From Physcomitrium patens (taxonomy: Eukaryota > Streptophyta > Bryopsida > Funariales > Funariaceae): a DNA stretch of 64,000 nt. Every line of letters begins with the position of its first letter. Positions within the stretch are counted from its first letter, which is position 1. The position numbers and the translations under genes were made by a program. Under the pieces are notes generated by a model. It did not search any database. It was not told where the DNA came from and saw only the letters and a program-made list of their open reading frames with translations. The DNA lies in contig NC_037256.1 in assembly GCF_000002425.4 (NCBI RefSeq), forward strand, positions 9,637,190-9,701,189. The letters are read 5' to 3'. This document shows, in pieces, positions 44,672-57,356 of this stretch.

Positions 44672-45085
44672 GATGGAGAATCAACAACCAACTAATTCAA
44701 CTCAGTAGCTTTCATTTGCTGACTTATCAGACAAGACATTATCATTGTCACAACCTTCAAGACAACGTAATCAAGATGAAGGTCTTCAGTAACAACATAT
44801 CTTTCTTTGAATAAATAGTAAGATAAAATGTCTTTGATATCATGACCTTCAAAGAGAGTCCCAATGTTTGGTGATTTTATTAGAGGTAAAAACAACTCTT
44901 GATGATATTTCAAATGTTTTGTTTGAAGGCCTCAACAATAATCAAATAAAAAAGTGGTCTTCTTGCCCTAGTATGAGACACTATCAATGGTTGAAAGGAC
45001 CTATCAACCATCTTTGAAGAGAACAAAGATCAGAGTATGTAGCAAATATAATTCATTGTATCTTCGATTTCATCAACACATGATA
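44672..45085 (+). pseudogene. Extra ORF remnant (element 3)
   Basis: The plus strand from ATGGAGAATCAACAACC (44672) keeps the family extra-ORF order: MENQQPTNSTQ, a DLSDKTLSLSQPSR segment, VLFEGLNNNQIK, SMRHYQWLKGPIN and REQRSEYVANI near the end, with several stops. Its conserved end, so close in protein terms despite strong DNA decay, supports coding origin. Confidence 0.7.
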
Positions 45086-45124
45086 ATTGTTCCTTGTTGA
45101 ATTCATCTATAGAAGTGAAGGTAA

Positions 45125-45563
45125 TGTCATGGATATACATTGGTATATCCTAAACTCTAGTAAATACCTATATTTATTTCTATCTAATCATATAGGTATT
45201 TACTAAAGTTTATGACGTATTGGTAGCTTTGGAAATAAGCTAATAATGTGGTGTACATATAGAAAACTTGCCTTACAAGTTAATATATATGACTTACAAG
45301 GTCAACATGTTTTTGAAGTCCTATAAGACATTGCCACATAGCTCCTAGTTAAGAGTATATATGGAGGCAAGAGTGAAGCCTTTTTCACTCTTTTCAATAC
45401 TTTTTTAATATTTAGTCTTATTTCAAGACTTTCTAGTTTTCTTGTTTTTGGCAATAGCCATTCTATTTAAATATTATATCATCTTTGAGTGACTTTTTAG
45501 TTCCTTTCAAAGACATAAGAGTGTACTAGGGATTTTCTTTCATTAAGATTCATGTCCTTGATA
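45125..45563 (+). repeat. Element 3 3' LTR
   Basis: Starts TGTCATGG and ends CCTTGATA (family CCTTGACA). It carries the TATA segment AGTATATATGGAGGC. It is shorter than the young LTRs through internal deletion. Confidence 0.8.
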
Positions 45564-46857
45564 TCCTGTTGTTGTTGTTGTTGATGTTGTCGATGGCTCA
45601 AAAGACACATCAAGCTGGCGCTATTAGCATATTGTTATATGGTGGATGCCCTTATGATTAATAATCAAGGCAACGATGTCATTTGAAACTAGTGGCTTAT
45701 GCTACAATAAAAAAAAAGTAAGAAGTAGCAAAGTTTGCATCAACAATGTATTTTTGAATTTTGATTTTTGATTTTTTTCATTATGGATAGTATTTGGCTA
45801 TGTCTTTTTCCTTGTTGCAGTGCAGTGAGAAGGTTGGTGGTTTTGGATTTAGAAGTACAATGATTATTCTAGCAATGTGGAGTACAAAGATTTGTAGCAG
45901 CAATAGTGTCAACCAAGAGTAGTTTTTCTCTTTCTTTTACTACTATTTAATAATATTGGCTATTTTTTTGTGTTCATTGTCTTATAATTCTTTAATTTTT
46001 GATAACAACCACCTTAATATTGTAGATGAGTGCATTGTGCAATGCAATAATGCTGATTTGAAAATTGAGCGTGTCCTCTAGAAAGATGCGGTAGTAATTA
46101 TTTCTTAGTTGGAGCGATGATAGTGGTATTTTGACAATTTTTTTGGGTTCATTTATTAGGTGGTGTATGTAAAAGATGTTTGAACACAAGATCAGTAACG
46201 GCCACATAAATGACCACAAGATAAGATGCATGAAGCTAAAGGTGTTGAGATTGTCATTGTTCAATCAAGGAGCTTACTACATGAGCTTGTATATCACTAT
46301 AATATAGGATTTAGCTAATAAAATGTGTGATTTTTTAGTCCAATTAGAAGTTGGTAATATCCTCAAATTTTGATAATTAAGTAACATTATAGAGATTCAA
46401 ATTTCTAAAAAATTATGCAGTAGTTAAGGACCTTGAGTATCAAATGAGATATAATAAAACATCAAATATATAGCTTAAGTATTCATATATCAATAGCCTA
46501 GCTAGAAGACAACTTATAAATAAATGAATGCTTGAATCTCAATTAGCTTACTGTGATTCAATTGTTCTATAATACTATGATGCCCACATTATCCTTCAAT
46601 GCCCTTCTTAATTTTGAGTATCAGTTTTAGTCATAATAAGGTAATTGAGGTGGCACTCTATCCTTGCAAGGAAGACAAATAAGCGAGCAATAAGGTGTCT
46701 AAGATGAAATCTTATATTCATCAAGACGATTATAGCAGGTGTTCTAATCTCCATTATTATTAGCAGTACCAAAGATCTACATAGAAGCGGTGGTGCATCG
46801 CAACAAGATATTTGCATTATAGTCATAGCCAAAGATTATAAGTCCTTTTGATAATAA

Positions 46858-46893
<36 letters not shown>

Positions 46894-47375
46894 TAAATAA
46901 TAAAAATTATTAATTAAATGAATAAAATTAAAAATTATGATTTGAATATGTCTAGACATAAGTAAAGAATTAGGATTCTAAACGAATTTTTATATTGGAT
47001 GAAGATCAATTGAAGAATGAAATTAAATCAAGGATGGAATTTAGTATGAATGTAAATATTATTTTTGATGAGAAGTTATTTATAGATGATAACTTATTAA
47101 TGAATTAATCTTAATAGATATATATATATATATATATATATCCATTAAGAATTAAGAAAAAGAATTTATTTGGGCATGCATTTGTAAATGATTCACTATT
47201 ATAAATTTCAATTAATGAAAGAAGTTAGACTTGATTACTTAGTAATTTAAAAAAGAATGATTGAATTAATTAAGATTTAAATAAGAGATCAAATTTCTAA
47301 GAATTAAATAATTAATTTACTTATTATGAACTAGAATAAAATTTTAACTTATAGAGGTTTATTTTAGCTCACAAC
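45564..47375. other. Unassigned region between old elements
   Basis: Mixed composition with scattered stops in all frames and no family I recognise. Includes an (ATA)n array at 46854-46893. It begins with a (GTT)n patch at 45568-45590. It may be an old, unrecognised element. Confidence 0.4.
46854..46893. repeat. (ATA)n trinucleotide repeat
   Basis: About ten ATA units followed by imperfect AATAAATAAT. Confidence 0.85.
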
Positions 47376-47859
47376 TTATTTTATAATATTTTTTAGAAAA
47401 GCTTTCTAGAAGCCTCATAGAGGTTGCTTTGACTTTACATATATTTTGTAGTTAATTCATAGATTAGAAACTTGGTCAACAAATTAATCACATATTGATA
47501 GCTTATAGAACAAGCTAACTTATTATGAACTAGAATAAAATTATGGCATATATATAAAAAACTTGCTTTGAAAGATAAGATATGTGTCTTGAAAAGTCAA
47601 CATATTTTGGAGGTCTTATAGGAAATCACCACATAGCTCTTACTTAAGAATATATATGGAGGTAAGAATGAAGCCTTCTTTAGACTTATCAATGCATTTT
47701 TAATCTTTAGTCTTATTTTCAAGACTTTCTACTATTCTTGTCTTTGACAATAGCTATTCTAGTTCAATATCATATCATCTTTGAATGATTTTTTAGACAT
47801 TTTTAACCAACACAAGAATGTCTTAATCTTTTAGCTCTTTAAGATTCATGTCTTTGATA
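47376..47859 (+). repeat. Element 4 5' LTR, truncated
   Basis: Matches the 3' LTR from TTTATTTTATAATATTTTTTTAG onwards; the first ~60 bases are missing. It contains a 25-nt insertion copied from sequence just outside it (47518-47542). Confidence 0.75.
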
Positions 47860-48455
47860 GTTTGACAAAAGTGCTAATTTATTGTTCTTATCTTATTTTA
47901 AAAGTGAGTGAATTATCTTACTTCTATTGTTGTATTTTGAAGATTATAAATGATTTATGTTTAAACAAATTATTGAGATTTCTAACATTGATATTTTTCT
48001 TAAAGATAGTAAATTATTCTTTTTTGTGGAAATTTTTATTTGATATTAGAAGTTACAAATTACTTTTTTGTAATTTGACTTGTAGTTTTTTTAAGTTATC
48101 TAAAATAGAAAGAAAAATCATAGATGCTATACTTGGTGGAAGTGAGAATAGATTTATAACTATTGCTGAATTTCATGAACTTCTCAATACTTTTAGGGTA
48201 GAAATTTCACACATCATGAGTGCCAATTATAGAAATACTAATCCTATATTTATAAAAAGAAGTTTAGAATCTATGTTAAGAATTTGTACAATTGAAGGAA
48301 GCAAGTAAATTGACCTTACAACTAAATCCAGGAAGTTTTGCTTCTACAAGCATGACAAAGACAAAGATTAGTATGCTTGAGAAGTTTGATGAAACAAGAT
48401 TAAAATTTTGAGAATTTTTCAATAAATTAAGCTCTATCTAAGGTTGCATCCCTTC
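47860..48455 (+). pseudogene. gag 5' remnant (element 4)
   Basis: The frame 47862-48308 parallels the N-terminal region of element 3 gag (GSENRFITIAEFHELLNTFRVEISHI versus its DLHELINTLRVEISYI version). It shows that the older lineage had a gag N-terminus unlike that of elements 1 and 2. Confidence 0.6.
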
Positions 48456-49290
48456 ATCTATTTTTATCATAGATTACTCAAAGATATTATATCAGATAAG
48501 GAGATTCAATTTGTATAAAGATTTTGGAGAATCCTTTTCAAGATTTTAAAGATGGATATAAAACTCTCTTCAGCTTTTCATCTTTAAATTTATAGGCAAA
48601 AAAAATGAATAAATCAAATTTTAAAGTAGTATTTGAAGTGTACTATCAATTATCATTAAGATGATTGGACAACTCTTTTGTCATTGGCTAAATTTGCATA
48701 CAATAATTTGGTACATTCTTCTATTTAATAAAGTCTTATATATAGTTTTTTGATTTGTTTATCAAAGCTACATATAATAATGAGGCTATAATTAAAGAAA
48801 GCTTAGGAACAATAAAATATCAATGCAGATGTCTATTACAATAAACTACCACAATTTAATATAGGTAAGAAGGTATGGTTACTTTGTCGCAATATTAAGA
48901 CTACTTCTTCTTGTGACAAGTTCGACTATTGTAGACTTGGATGTTTTTTTATTTATAAATAAATCAATGTGTTGCTTATTAATTACATCTATCACACTCT
49001 ATAAAGTTCTATTGTATATTCCATATATCTCTTCTTCAATAATATAAGACAATAAATTTCTTGAAAAAAAGATAAATGCCACCTTTTTCTACAAAAGTGG
49101 ATAATAATCAAGAGTTTGAGGTGGAAGAAGTCTTAGATTCAAGGCCATGCCAAAATAGATTAGAATATCTTATTTATTAATATTGATTTTATATTAATGA
49201 ATGCACATGAAAATCAATAAAGAATCTTGCAAATGCAACAAAGAAGGTTGAGACATTTTTATCAAAAATATCTACTAAAATCAAAATAAA
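48456..49290 (+). pseudogene. Integrase and chromodomain remnant (element 4)
   Basis: Begins with the YHGLPKDIISD-type segment of integrase, has a CAA at the position where young copies have the shared TAA, and continues to a chromodomain remnant (LDSRPCQNRLEYLIY-like). Many stops. Confidence 0.75.
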
Positions 49291-49395
49291 GAATAGCAAA
49301 TCTTTGCTATGAAAGAAATAAAATCCAAATAAGATAGCATTCTATCTTTTTTTTACTTTTGTTTGTAATTTTTATGAATTTTTCATGTTAAAGAG

Positions 49396-50375
49396 ATGAA
49401 AAAAGTAACAATCAACAGATTCAATTCAAGAACTTTCACTTGCTAATTTATTGAAGGAGACATTATAATTGTCATAATCTTTAAGATGATGTAATCAAGA
49501 TGAAGATCCTCAAAAATAACATGTCCTTCTTCAAATAGATGACAGTATACAATGTGTTTGATATCACAACTTTGGAAGAGACTCTCAATGATTTGTGATT
49601 TTATTAGAGTTAGGGATAACTTTTGATGATGTTCTAAGTGTTTTATTTGAAGGGAGTTACAAAAGCCTCAACAACAATCAATTAATAAGATGATCTTTTC
49701 AACCTTAGTATAGAACACTACTGATAGCTGAATGTCACGAACATATATATTAATCACAATAGTTACTTATATGATTAAGTAGAAGTAAGAAAATATAAAA
49801 TAATTTCATAAAGCCTTCTAGGAAAGCTTCCTAGAAGCTTTATAGATGCAGTTTTGACTTTAGATGTATTTGTAGATTAGAAACTTGGCCAAAAAGCTAA
49901 CCATGTATTGGTAGCTTGTGGAACAAGTTATCTTCGTATAATAGCTTGTGAAACAAGCCAACTATGTGGCGCATACATAGATAACTTGTCTTGCAAGATA
50001 AGACTTGTGGCTAGCAAAGTCAACACATGTTGGAGGTCCTATAGGACATTGTCACGTAGCTCTTAGTTAGATAGTATATATGGAGGCAAGATTGAAGCCT
50101 TCTTTACTCTTGTCAATGCCTTTCTAGTCTTAGTCTTCTTTCAAGACTTTCTAATCTTCTTGTTTTTGGCAATAGCCATTCTAGTTAATATTATATCACC
50201 TTTTGAAAGACTTTTTAGTTCTCTTCACTGATAGAAGAGTGTATTGAGGATTGTCTTTCTTCAAGATTCATGTCCTTGACATTGAAAGGACCTATCATCC
50301 ATCTTCAAAGAAAATAAATATTAGAATATGTTACAAACACAAGTTGCTACATCTTGGATTTCTTTAATATAAAAT
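49396..50375 (+). pseudogene. Extra ORF remnant (element 4), interrupted by a solo LTR
   Basis: From ATGAAAAAAGTAAC the family order continues to about 49732, is interrupted by the LTR at 49733-50281, and resumes with the GPIIHLQRK-like end. It is the fourth copy of the extra ORF in the window. Confidence 0.6.
49733..50281 (+). repeat. Solo LTR of the chromovirus family, 549 bp
   Basis: Full ends TGTCACGA and CCTTGACA with no interior. Flanks CTGAA (49728-49732) and TTGAA (50282-50286) match at 4 of 5, a decayed duplication. The interrupted extra ORF resumes after it. A solo LTR arises when the two LTRs of an insertion recombine. Confidence 0.85.
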
Positions 50376-50415
50376 GATTGCTCTTTGTCAAAATTGTGTC
50401 TAAAAAGATGAATAA

Positions 50416-50946
50416 TATCATGGATATACATACATATATATATATATATATATATGATTAGAAAGAAATAGATAAAAATAGATTTATTTTATAATATTTT
50501 TTTAGAAAAGCTTCCTAGAAGCTTTATACATGCTACTTTGACTTTACATGTCTTTATAATGGATTGATAGGTTAGAAACTTGGTTAATAAGTTAATTATG
50601 TGTTGATAACTTATGGACTAAGCTAATTATATGGCATATATATAAAAAACTTGCCTTGCAAGTTAAAATATGTATCTTATAAAGTCAACATATTTTAGAA
50701 GTCCTATAGTACATCGCTACATAAATCCTAGTTAAAAGTATATATGGAAGCAATAGTGAAGCTTGCTTTAAACTTCTTAATGCCTTTTTACTCTTTAATC
50801 TTGTTTTTAAGACTTTATAGTATTTTTATTTTTGAAAATTTTAATTTTAATTTAATATTATATTATCTTTGAATAATTATGTAGTTTTTTTAAGTGACAC
50901 AAGAATGTCTTTATCTTTTAATTTTTTAAGATTCATGTCCTTGACA
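50416..50946 (+). repeat. Element 4 3' LTR
   Basis: Starts TATCATGG (family TGTCA) with a (TA)n stretch near 50430-50453 and ends CCTTGACA at 50946. Confidence 0.75.
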
Positions 50947-51949
50947 TTTAAACCATCTAACTTATAGGATGAATCCTTTCAAGCTAACTCAACTTCTTCC
51001 ATATGCCTCTATAATGGAGCAAAAAACATGGTGCTACACATCTCATAAATCGAGACAAGAGACTAATTTTCCAGCCTTTGACCTAAATATATGTATTTCA
51101 TTCTTTGATTTAAATATACTAGAAGCATTATTTACCACAATTACCTTACTATCAAATTATAACATCACTATGTGGTGAAAATGTCAACAAAAATAATATT
51201 ATAATTTGTACTCAATCTTCTTGATTCAATAATAATTCTAGACATTTAAATAAGACTTTTATGAAAGTTTATTAGTTTATTTTCTTATTTTCATAGCTAT
51301 TAGATTAAAGGTTGCTTAGCAAATTTACCTTTTAGGCTATAAAAAATTATTCTAATACCTTTGAAAGATCATAAATTAATAAAAATAAAATAGATTAGAT
51401 AATTATTTAGTATGATCAATTCTAAGATAGAGTTAAGAATAGAATCATGCTAAAAATTCCTAAGAAAAGTTGGATCTATATCCAAGGGACAACCACTTGA
51501 TGATTGGAATCAAAATCACACCTTTAGCTACTAAAATGGCTATATAAAGCAAAATAAAGAAGATTTTGGAGATTGAAGAATTAAGTCGAAGAGTTAGTTT
51601 TAAGCTTCTTTCAAAGTATTAAAGCTTGTTTTTACAAGTTTTGAGATGACTTGCAATCATTGTACAAAATCAAGACTTGTATTGATGACTTTGGATTCAT
51701 GCAATAAAATTAGGGCTAGCTTTATCAACTAATTTGTAATATGCATATGACATCTATAACTCAAATTTTGTCAATGATTAGTTGAATGGATGTATTAATT
51801 GTGTATAAATTTTTATATTATTTTAATAGTATAATTGGAAGATATTTAGTTATTAATATATAGAAATATTAAAAATTAGTAATTTAAGATTGATAATATT
51901 GCTATCATTGTATAATAATTAAATATCTCTCAATTAAAGCTATACTATC
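50947..51949. other. Region without a recognised gene
   Basis: A 69-codon frame at 50969-51178 is of fair complexity but unrecognised. The rest is A/T-rich with stops throughout. It may include the decayed 5' part of the LINE that follows. Confidence 0.4.
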
Positions 51950-54760
51950 ATTGATTTATTTGATCACCTTCTCGGAGATAATTCCACATCATTGGAGCAA
52001 GGTGCTTTTTCTAAAAGTATCACAAAAGAATTGATTACTTTGCCATTTAAAAAAAGATAGAATATTTTTAGAAAATTGGAGATCCATCACTTTGCTTAAC
52101 ATTGTCTAAATAATCTATGCAAAAGTTTTGAAATAATGCCTCCAAGACCTCCTTGATGGAATAAATAGTCAAGTCCAAAGTGCTTTCTTTCTTTGTAGAT
52201 TTATTCTAAATAATATTTTCTTTGTATATGAGACATTCACATGAATAAAAAAAACAAAATAGAAGGAAATTTTCCTCAAATTGAACTTCTTCAAGGCATA
52301 TAATCAAAAAAATTAGAAATTTTTATTCAATTATTTGAGTTTTATAGGATTCTCCTTTGAATTCATTTACATTTTTAAACTTACTTTCACTAGAATAAAA
52401 GCAATGATCAATGTTAATGGTTAGGCAATAACATCTTTTTTAATTTTGCAAGGTATAAGACAAGGTTTCTTCTTAGTCTTTTACTTATTTTTGATAGTAA
52501 GAGAAGCTCTTAATGCCAAAGTTAAGGAAGCTCAATAATCTAGACTAGTCCAAGGAGTCCGCCTATTAGGATTAATAGTACACCAACTTATTTTAAAATA
52601 TATGGATAATATATCTTTTTTTTGTACTAGCAAAGGAAGACTCAATCGCCAATCTTGTAAGGTCCTAAAAATATTTAAGAAGGCTTTCAGCTTAGTAATT
52701 AATTGGTCTAAATCAGGGACATATTGAATAGCCAAGACAAATCCTCTCTCAAATTGTCTTCAAATTTATGATTGGATTTGGATAGAAGTAGAAAACCTCA
52801 TCAATTTGTTAAAAACTCCCTTTGAATTATCTCTATCCATACTAGACATAGATGAATTTCTAATTAATAAGGTAAAGAAGAAACTCAAATATTAGAATAC
52901 TATCAAATTGTCATTAGTTAATACATGCATTATAATGAACCAGGCTTTATTATCGACTCTTTGGTACTTCATTAGCATATAGACAAGCTCCAAGAAAGTA
53001 ATCAAATAAATCAAAGGATTATTTAGAAATTACTTATGGGCATACAATAAATATTGTATGCAAATAATGATAGCTTAGAAAGTATATATATATATATATA
53101 TATCAAAAATTAATTAAAAGACTAGGACTTATTGATCCAAGCCTACCTCTATTGTAGTATTGTGCAAGTAGATGATTAAGACTTTTGAGCCATATCAATC
53201 AAACTTACATCTGTTCTTGCAATACAAAACTTCTAATTTTCAACCAATAAAAAGAAATAAGTGGAATTTGAGTCTTTTATGGTACATGATACCAAACTAC
53301 TATAGTATTTTAGAGTGAGATTTGGAATAAAATTAATAAAGCTTAGAAATCAGTGTTTATTCATTTCCATTAAGTAACTTGGTATTGAATGTCAATTTAT
53401 GGCATCACCATGATTTTATAAACTGAGTTTGCCTAGCCTTTTCCAGAGCGCAAGTAGAACAACTAATATAGGTATAATTAAGGATGATATGGTTGTTAGT
53501 CAGAGCCATCATAAGACCTCGTGCCTTTATCTACAATACAATTTATTTTTTTCCTTATTATAAAGAAAAAAGAAGGGTGGTACATCTTATGTATATCTAT
53601 TTAAGATGAATATGGCTCTATTCTTTATAAGGCTAATATTTAATCAAGCCTAAATAATTGGATTGGCCTCTTTTTTAAAAAATAAGATATAATATCCATT
53701 TTGGTCCAATAAGTCAATGGAAGGCTTTTCCTACCTCAAGATCAACTAAGCATAATTTTTTACAAAAAATTAATCAATGGTTTATTCATTATGATCTAAG
53801 TCATGCAAAACCTAGCTCAGGTAGTGGATTAGTAGATATAGCTAACCACTACAACTAATATCTATGCTGCTTGGACTACTATTCATATAGACATAGAGAG
53901 CATAAGTGATATAATTTGTTTGGCATACATAGTAGATTTGATAAAATATTCTAAATATAGATGGTTTAAATTCTATTATATGCCCTTTTAGGACTTATAA
54001 TTTGACTTAAGTAGTTTTACTTAGCTTCGTAAGATTTCATTATTAATGTACAACACTAAAACTATATGAAATTTTTTTATCAAAGTAGATACATCAATAG
54101 ACCTACATACTAGTAGAAAAATCAAGTCCATATCCATATCAAATTTGAGTAAAAGAACATATGGTACAAAAAACGTGAATAAAAAGAAATTGCTTTTATT
54201 TAGAATTTCTACCACAAAGTAATTGCTATTAACAAATGAAAGAAAAAAATAAATATGCAAGTGGATCACTTGTGCCCACTTTGCCTTAGCACTTTCAAGA
54301 GCATTCTACACCAATTTTGGTACTAACCAAAAGTTTAGCAAATATGGACATGATGTTCTTTTCTAATCCAAACATTCCTATATAATACAAATAATCTCAA
54401 TCTCCATTCACATTGATATGGCAATCATGTATATTAAAGAATAACTTATCAAAGAACTTTTATAAGGTACAATTTGTATAGAATTTAATTTAAGAAATTA
54501 CAATATATGAGTTATGGCTAGAAAAGAATGTATCAATCTTCAATAATAACAAATGGTTTTTTGGACAGATTATTACACACATCCGGATTCATATACATAA
54601 CTATGTCTATATAAACTAGTAGAAGCTGCTATAAAATCTCCTATCAATGGCATTACTGGGAACTATATATTCAAAAACTTCAATAAAATTTAGGGTAATA
54701 ATAGAATTCTATGGTCCAAAAGTAGCAATAGTGTCCATTGGATGCAAAACCTATCAACAA
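51950..54760 (+). pseudogene. LINE (non-LTR) reverse transcriptase, decayed
   Basis: Scattered over frames are hallmark LINE RT blocks in the right order: a WRSITLLNIVY segment (about 52080), a QSAFF block (52165), a KLNFFKAYNQKN block (52275), an AMINVNG block (52400), GIRQGFFLVFYLFLIV (52450) and a KYMDNISFF box in place of the catalytic YADD (about 52595). An IMNQALLSTLWYF segment follows (about 52930). A CPLCL zinc-ribbon-like motif is near 54275, and YWCC/WYCPKVQQIW-like sequence follows it. LINEs prime reverse transcription on nicked chromosomal DNA. The altered active site and many stops make this inactive. The endonuclease part and tail are not identified. Confidence 0.75.
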
Positions 54761-55037
54761 CTTAGACTTAGTACTTAGCATTCATGTTATCATTTGATTG
54801 TACCATATGTTACTTTGAGTTACTTGGTTAGTCAAAACTAAGGAAGGATTATATCAAAACTCCATTTTTTTCTAATTCTATAATAATTTCTTTATGCAAT
54901 GATTTTTTATTTATTTATTTATTTGTGTCAAAAAAAAATATTCTTGACTAAATTATTACATGAATATAGATTTTTTTAACATAATTATTAAAGAATTAGG
55001 ATTGGATATAAAATCCTATATAAGGAAGATAGATAAG

Positions 55038-55064
<27 letters not shown>
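55038..55064. repeat. T27 homopolymer
   Basis: A run of about 27 T. Confidence 0.85.
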
Positions 55065-55069
<5 letters not shown>

Positions 55070-55269
55070 CTTAATAAAGTTTGATAGATTTAAGGTCAAG
55101 TGTGTTAGAAGGTGCAACTAAGGTGAAATGAAATGTATAGTTGTAAAGTTGATAGGATCTAACAATGAACATGTTTTTAAAAAGTTAAATTAAAAAAAAG
55201 AAAAAAAAGAAAAAAAAAAAGAGATATTTTTATATATGTATATGATTGTAAGTATGTAAGGAATAAAAG

Positions 55270-55271
<2 letters not shown>

Positions 55272-55304
<33 letters not shown>
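55272..55304. repeat. (TA)n microsatellite
   Basis: About 33 bases of alternating A and T. Confidence 0.9.
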
Positions 55305-55310
<6 letters not shown>

Positions 55311-55371
55311 GATTAGTTTCTTCCTTATTAAAATGTTATATGTTGGAAGGACCAATAGTCGAGGTAAATAA

Positions 55372-55372
<1 letters not shown>

Positions 55373-55407
<35 letters not shown>
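55373..55407. repeat. (TA)n microsatellite
   Basis: About 35 bases of alternating A and T. Confidence 0.9.
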
Positions 55408-55410
<3 letters not shown>

Positions 55411-55980
55411 GTTTTAGTGAGAAAACTTTGATTGAATCATTGTTAAATTGTCAAATGAACAAAGACTTATGGAGGTATTTTGCTTGTGGCACAAGAATAG
55501 AAGGCCACACCTACCACCATCTACTCCAAATGAATCCTTACTTAAATGTTTTTCTAGAAGCTATGTTAAATATCTAAAACAAAGTCATAGTCAAAATTGT
55601 AAAAGTCAATAAAAATATTGTAAAAAGTGAACAGAAAATAAAGTTTAAAAGTGGAGAAAGGTAGCCATATTTCTAATAAAAGTAGATTTTTTGTTGTTCT
55701 TGCATTGAGAGAGAGAGGATTAAAAAATAGACATACAATTTACCAACCCAATTGTACAAAAAAAAAAAACGGAGATGTATTTTAAATAAATTATGTAAAT
55801 CATCCCACTTCAATGCAAATTCTATTTCAAACACCACTTACAGATTGAAAAAAAAAAAAAAAAAAAAAAAAAAAAAGCCAAAATCCAATAAAGATGAAAT
55901 CCAAACAAGAGGACTCAATAACAACGACGAGAACAAGGACTTATCCACAGGACACCATATAACTTAATGAGCGCCGGCGC

Positions 55981-57250
55981 AGACACATCAGTCAGTCAAA
56001 GGAGGGAAAAACACGACATCTAGTTAGAAGAACCACAAACTCACTCAAAGTACATCAAGAAGGATATCCTCTGTTGAAAAAAACAAGGAAAAATAAAAGA
56101 ATAAAGAGCATGCATGCAGAGTCAACTCCACGCAGAAGAACATCAATAACAATATAAAATAAATAATATATTAAAAATTACTAAAACCATTGGTCACTTC
56201 AGCTAACAATTCGTGGCTCGATGACGTTGTGCCACTTCTGGCCAAAACATTGACAACCATAAAAAGTGCTTTCGAAAACATTTTGGAAAACAGCGCCTCA
56301 TGAGCTGGGTATACAAATCCATGGTAACTGTTCAGTAGTAACAACGCAGAAGCTTACACATCCACCAAGTTACATATACCGGCGCCTTCAGCAAAACATG
56401 CTCTCTGCACACAGTAAGTAGTACCCAACATCGGCAACATGTAGCTGCAATTATAGATCAGAAAGGAGGAAGCACCCTCATCTCTCTGCCCAAGTGCAGG
56501 TTCATACTATTCTGATAATTGCTTCATCTTTCGAGTATCGAACATAGAAACAACTAGAAGAGTCGTGAGAGTGGGATCTTTGCACCATAGCCAAAGTACT
56601 AGAAGTTGAGATTTCGGTGACGTAGCGGACGTTATTTCGTGCAATGCCAACATGGATTGGACGCTTCAAGTTGAGGTCGGTGTCGAAGTACTGTAGTACA
56701 TCGGAGCCGAGGTTGTACAAGCCACGCCATTACAAACCATGATCTCCTGGCAGGATTTGCTAAGCATACAACAACTACAACTACAACAACAGCAACAACA
56801 ACACTTCCATCGTTGTGTGTACCTGGAACTCAGCATCAAAAACATTGAAACGCCAAGATACAACATTTAACCCCAAACAGCGGAGAGTGCCGTTCAATCT
56901 TCATGGAACTCATGAGAAAAACACAAGGCAAGGCAAGCTCACGGATTGCACAAACAGGATTGTGTGACTGACTGGCCACCGGAGCAGCGTTGGAAGTGTG
57001 AATGAATACACGAGAGACGAAATCACAACCCCCACAGAACGGGCAAAAATTTCCTCTCCTTCATAAACTCTTCACACAAGGGGGAGAATATGTTCGTTTT
57101 TTATGAATCTATTCTCATCTTAACTTCACTAATACAATTACCTTGGCTCTTAGAGGACCGAGAACAATAAAAGAAGAGCGGTTATCCTCGAATTCACTGA
57201 ACACACACTGCTTAGTGGAAAAATAGACAACCATCCTCTGGGTCATATAC
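55981..57250. other. Moderate-GC patch
   Basis: Composition resembles the transcribed islands. Contains (CAACAA)n-type repeats near 56765-56800, which translate into Cys or Gln/Val runs and are not protein evidence. Apart from the possible exon above, nothing is recognised. Confidence 0.4.
56502..56690 (-). CDS. Possible terminal coding exon of an unrecognised gene
   Basis: The region 56000-57250 is less AT-rich than its surroundings, like the other gene islands. A minus-strand frame with balanced composition runs from a CTACAG acceptor-like site (exon from 56690) to TGA at 56502, about 62 codons, including RPIHVGIARNN, STLAMVQRS and YVRYSKDEAI. I do not recognise the family. No upstream exons could be joined with confidence. 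It could be a gene fragment. Confidence 0.25.
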   Translation of the reverse strand, partial: YFDTDLNLKRPIHVGIARNNVRYVTEISTSSTLAMVQRSHSHDSSSCFYVRYSKDEAIIRIV

Positions 57251-57322
57251 CAGGTCATCCATTTCTTACCATCTTTCTTGAATAAAACTATACATATTAT
57301 TTTATAATATTAGAGGTCCGAA

Positions 57323-57356
<34 letters not shown>

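Larger units (their letters stand above)
28338..45563 (+). mobile_element. Element 3: old chromovirus, interrupted twice
   Basis: A decayed relative of elements 1 and 2 in the opposite orientation. Its 5' LTR (28338-28616 plus 37357-37676) is split by element 2. The interior runs gag, protease, RT, RNase H, integrase, chromodomain and extra ORF. RT is interrupted at 40200-42341, and the 3' LTR is 45125-45563. The flanks TCCTA (28333-28337) and TCCTG (45564-45568) are a near-match duplication. Without the two insertions the element is about 6.3 kb, like element 1. It is crowded with stops and shifted to A/T by C-to-T change, so it is clearly much older than its guest. Confidence 0.85.
47376..50946 (+). 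mobile_element. Element 4: old chromovirus with large internal deletion
   Basis: A truncated 5' LTR (47376-47859) is followed by a gag start that jumps at about 48455 directly into integrase, then chromodomain, extra ORF and a 3' LTR (50416-50946). Roughly from gag capsid to mid-integrase, some 5 kb by comparison with element 3, is missing. A later solo LTR of the same family sits in its extra ORF (49733-50281). No target-site duplication can be read because the left edge is lost. Confidence 0.8.
54761..55980. other. AT-rich spacer with arrays and homopolymers
   Basis: Contains T27 (55038-55064), (TA)n arrays (55272-55304 and 55373-55407), an A/G-rich stretch (55190-55225) and A28 (about 55849-55876). 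No gene is supported. Confidence 0.6.

Noticed and set aside
56666..56866. Frame with a long Cys run, like a metallothionein
   Set aside because: The Cys run is a translation of a (CAA/TGT-type) trinucleotide repeat; spacing does not match any metal-binding family.
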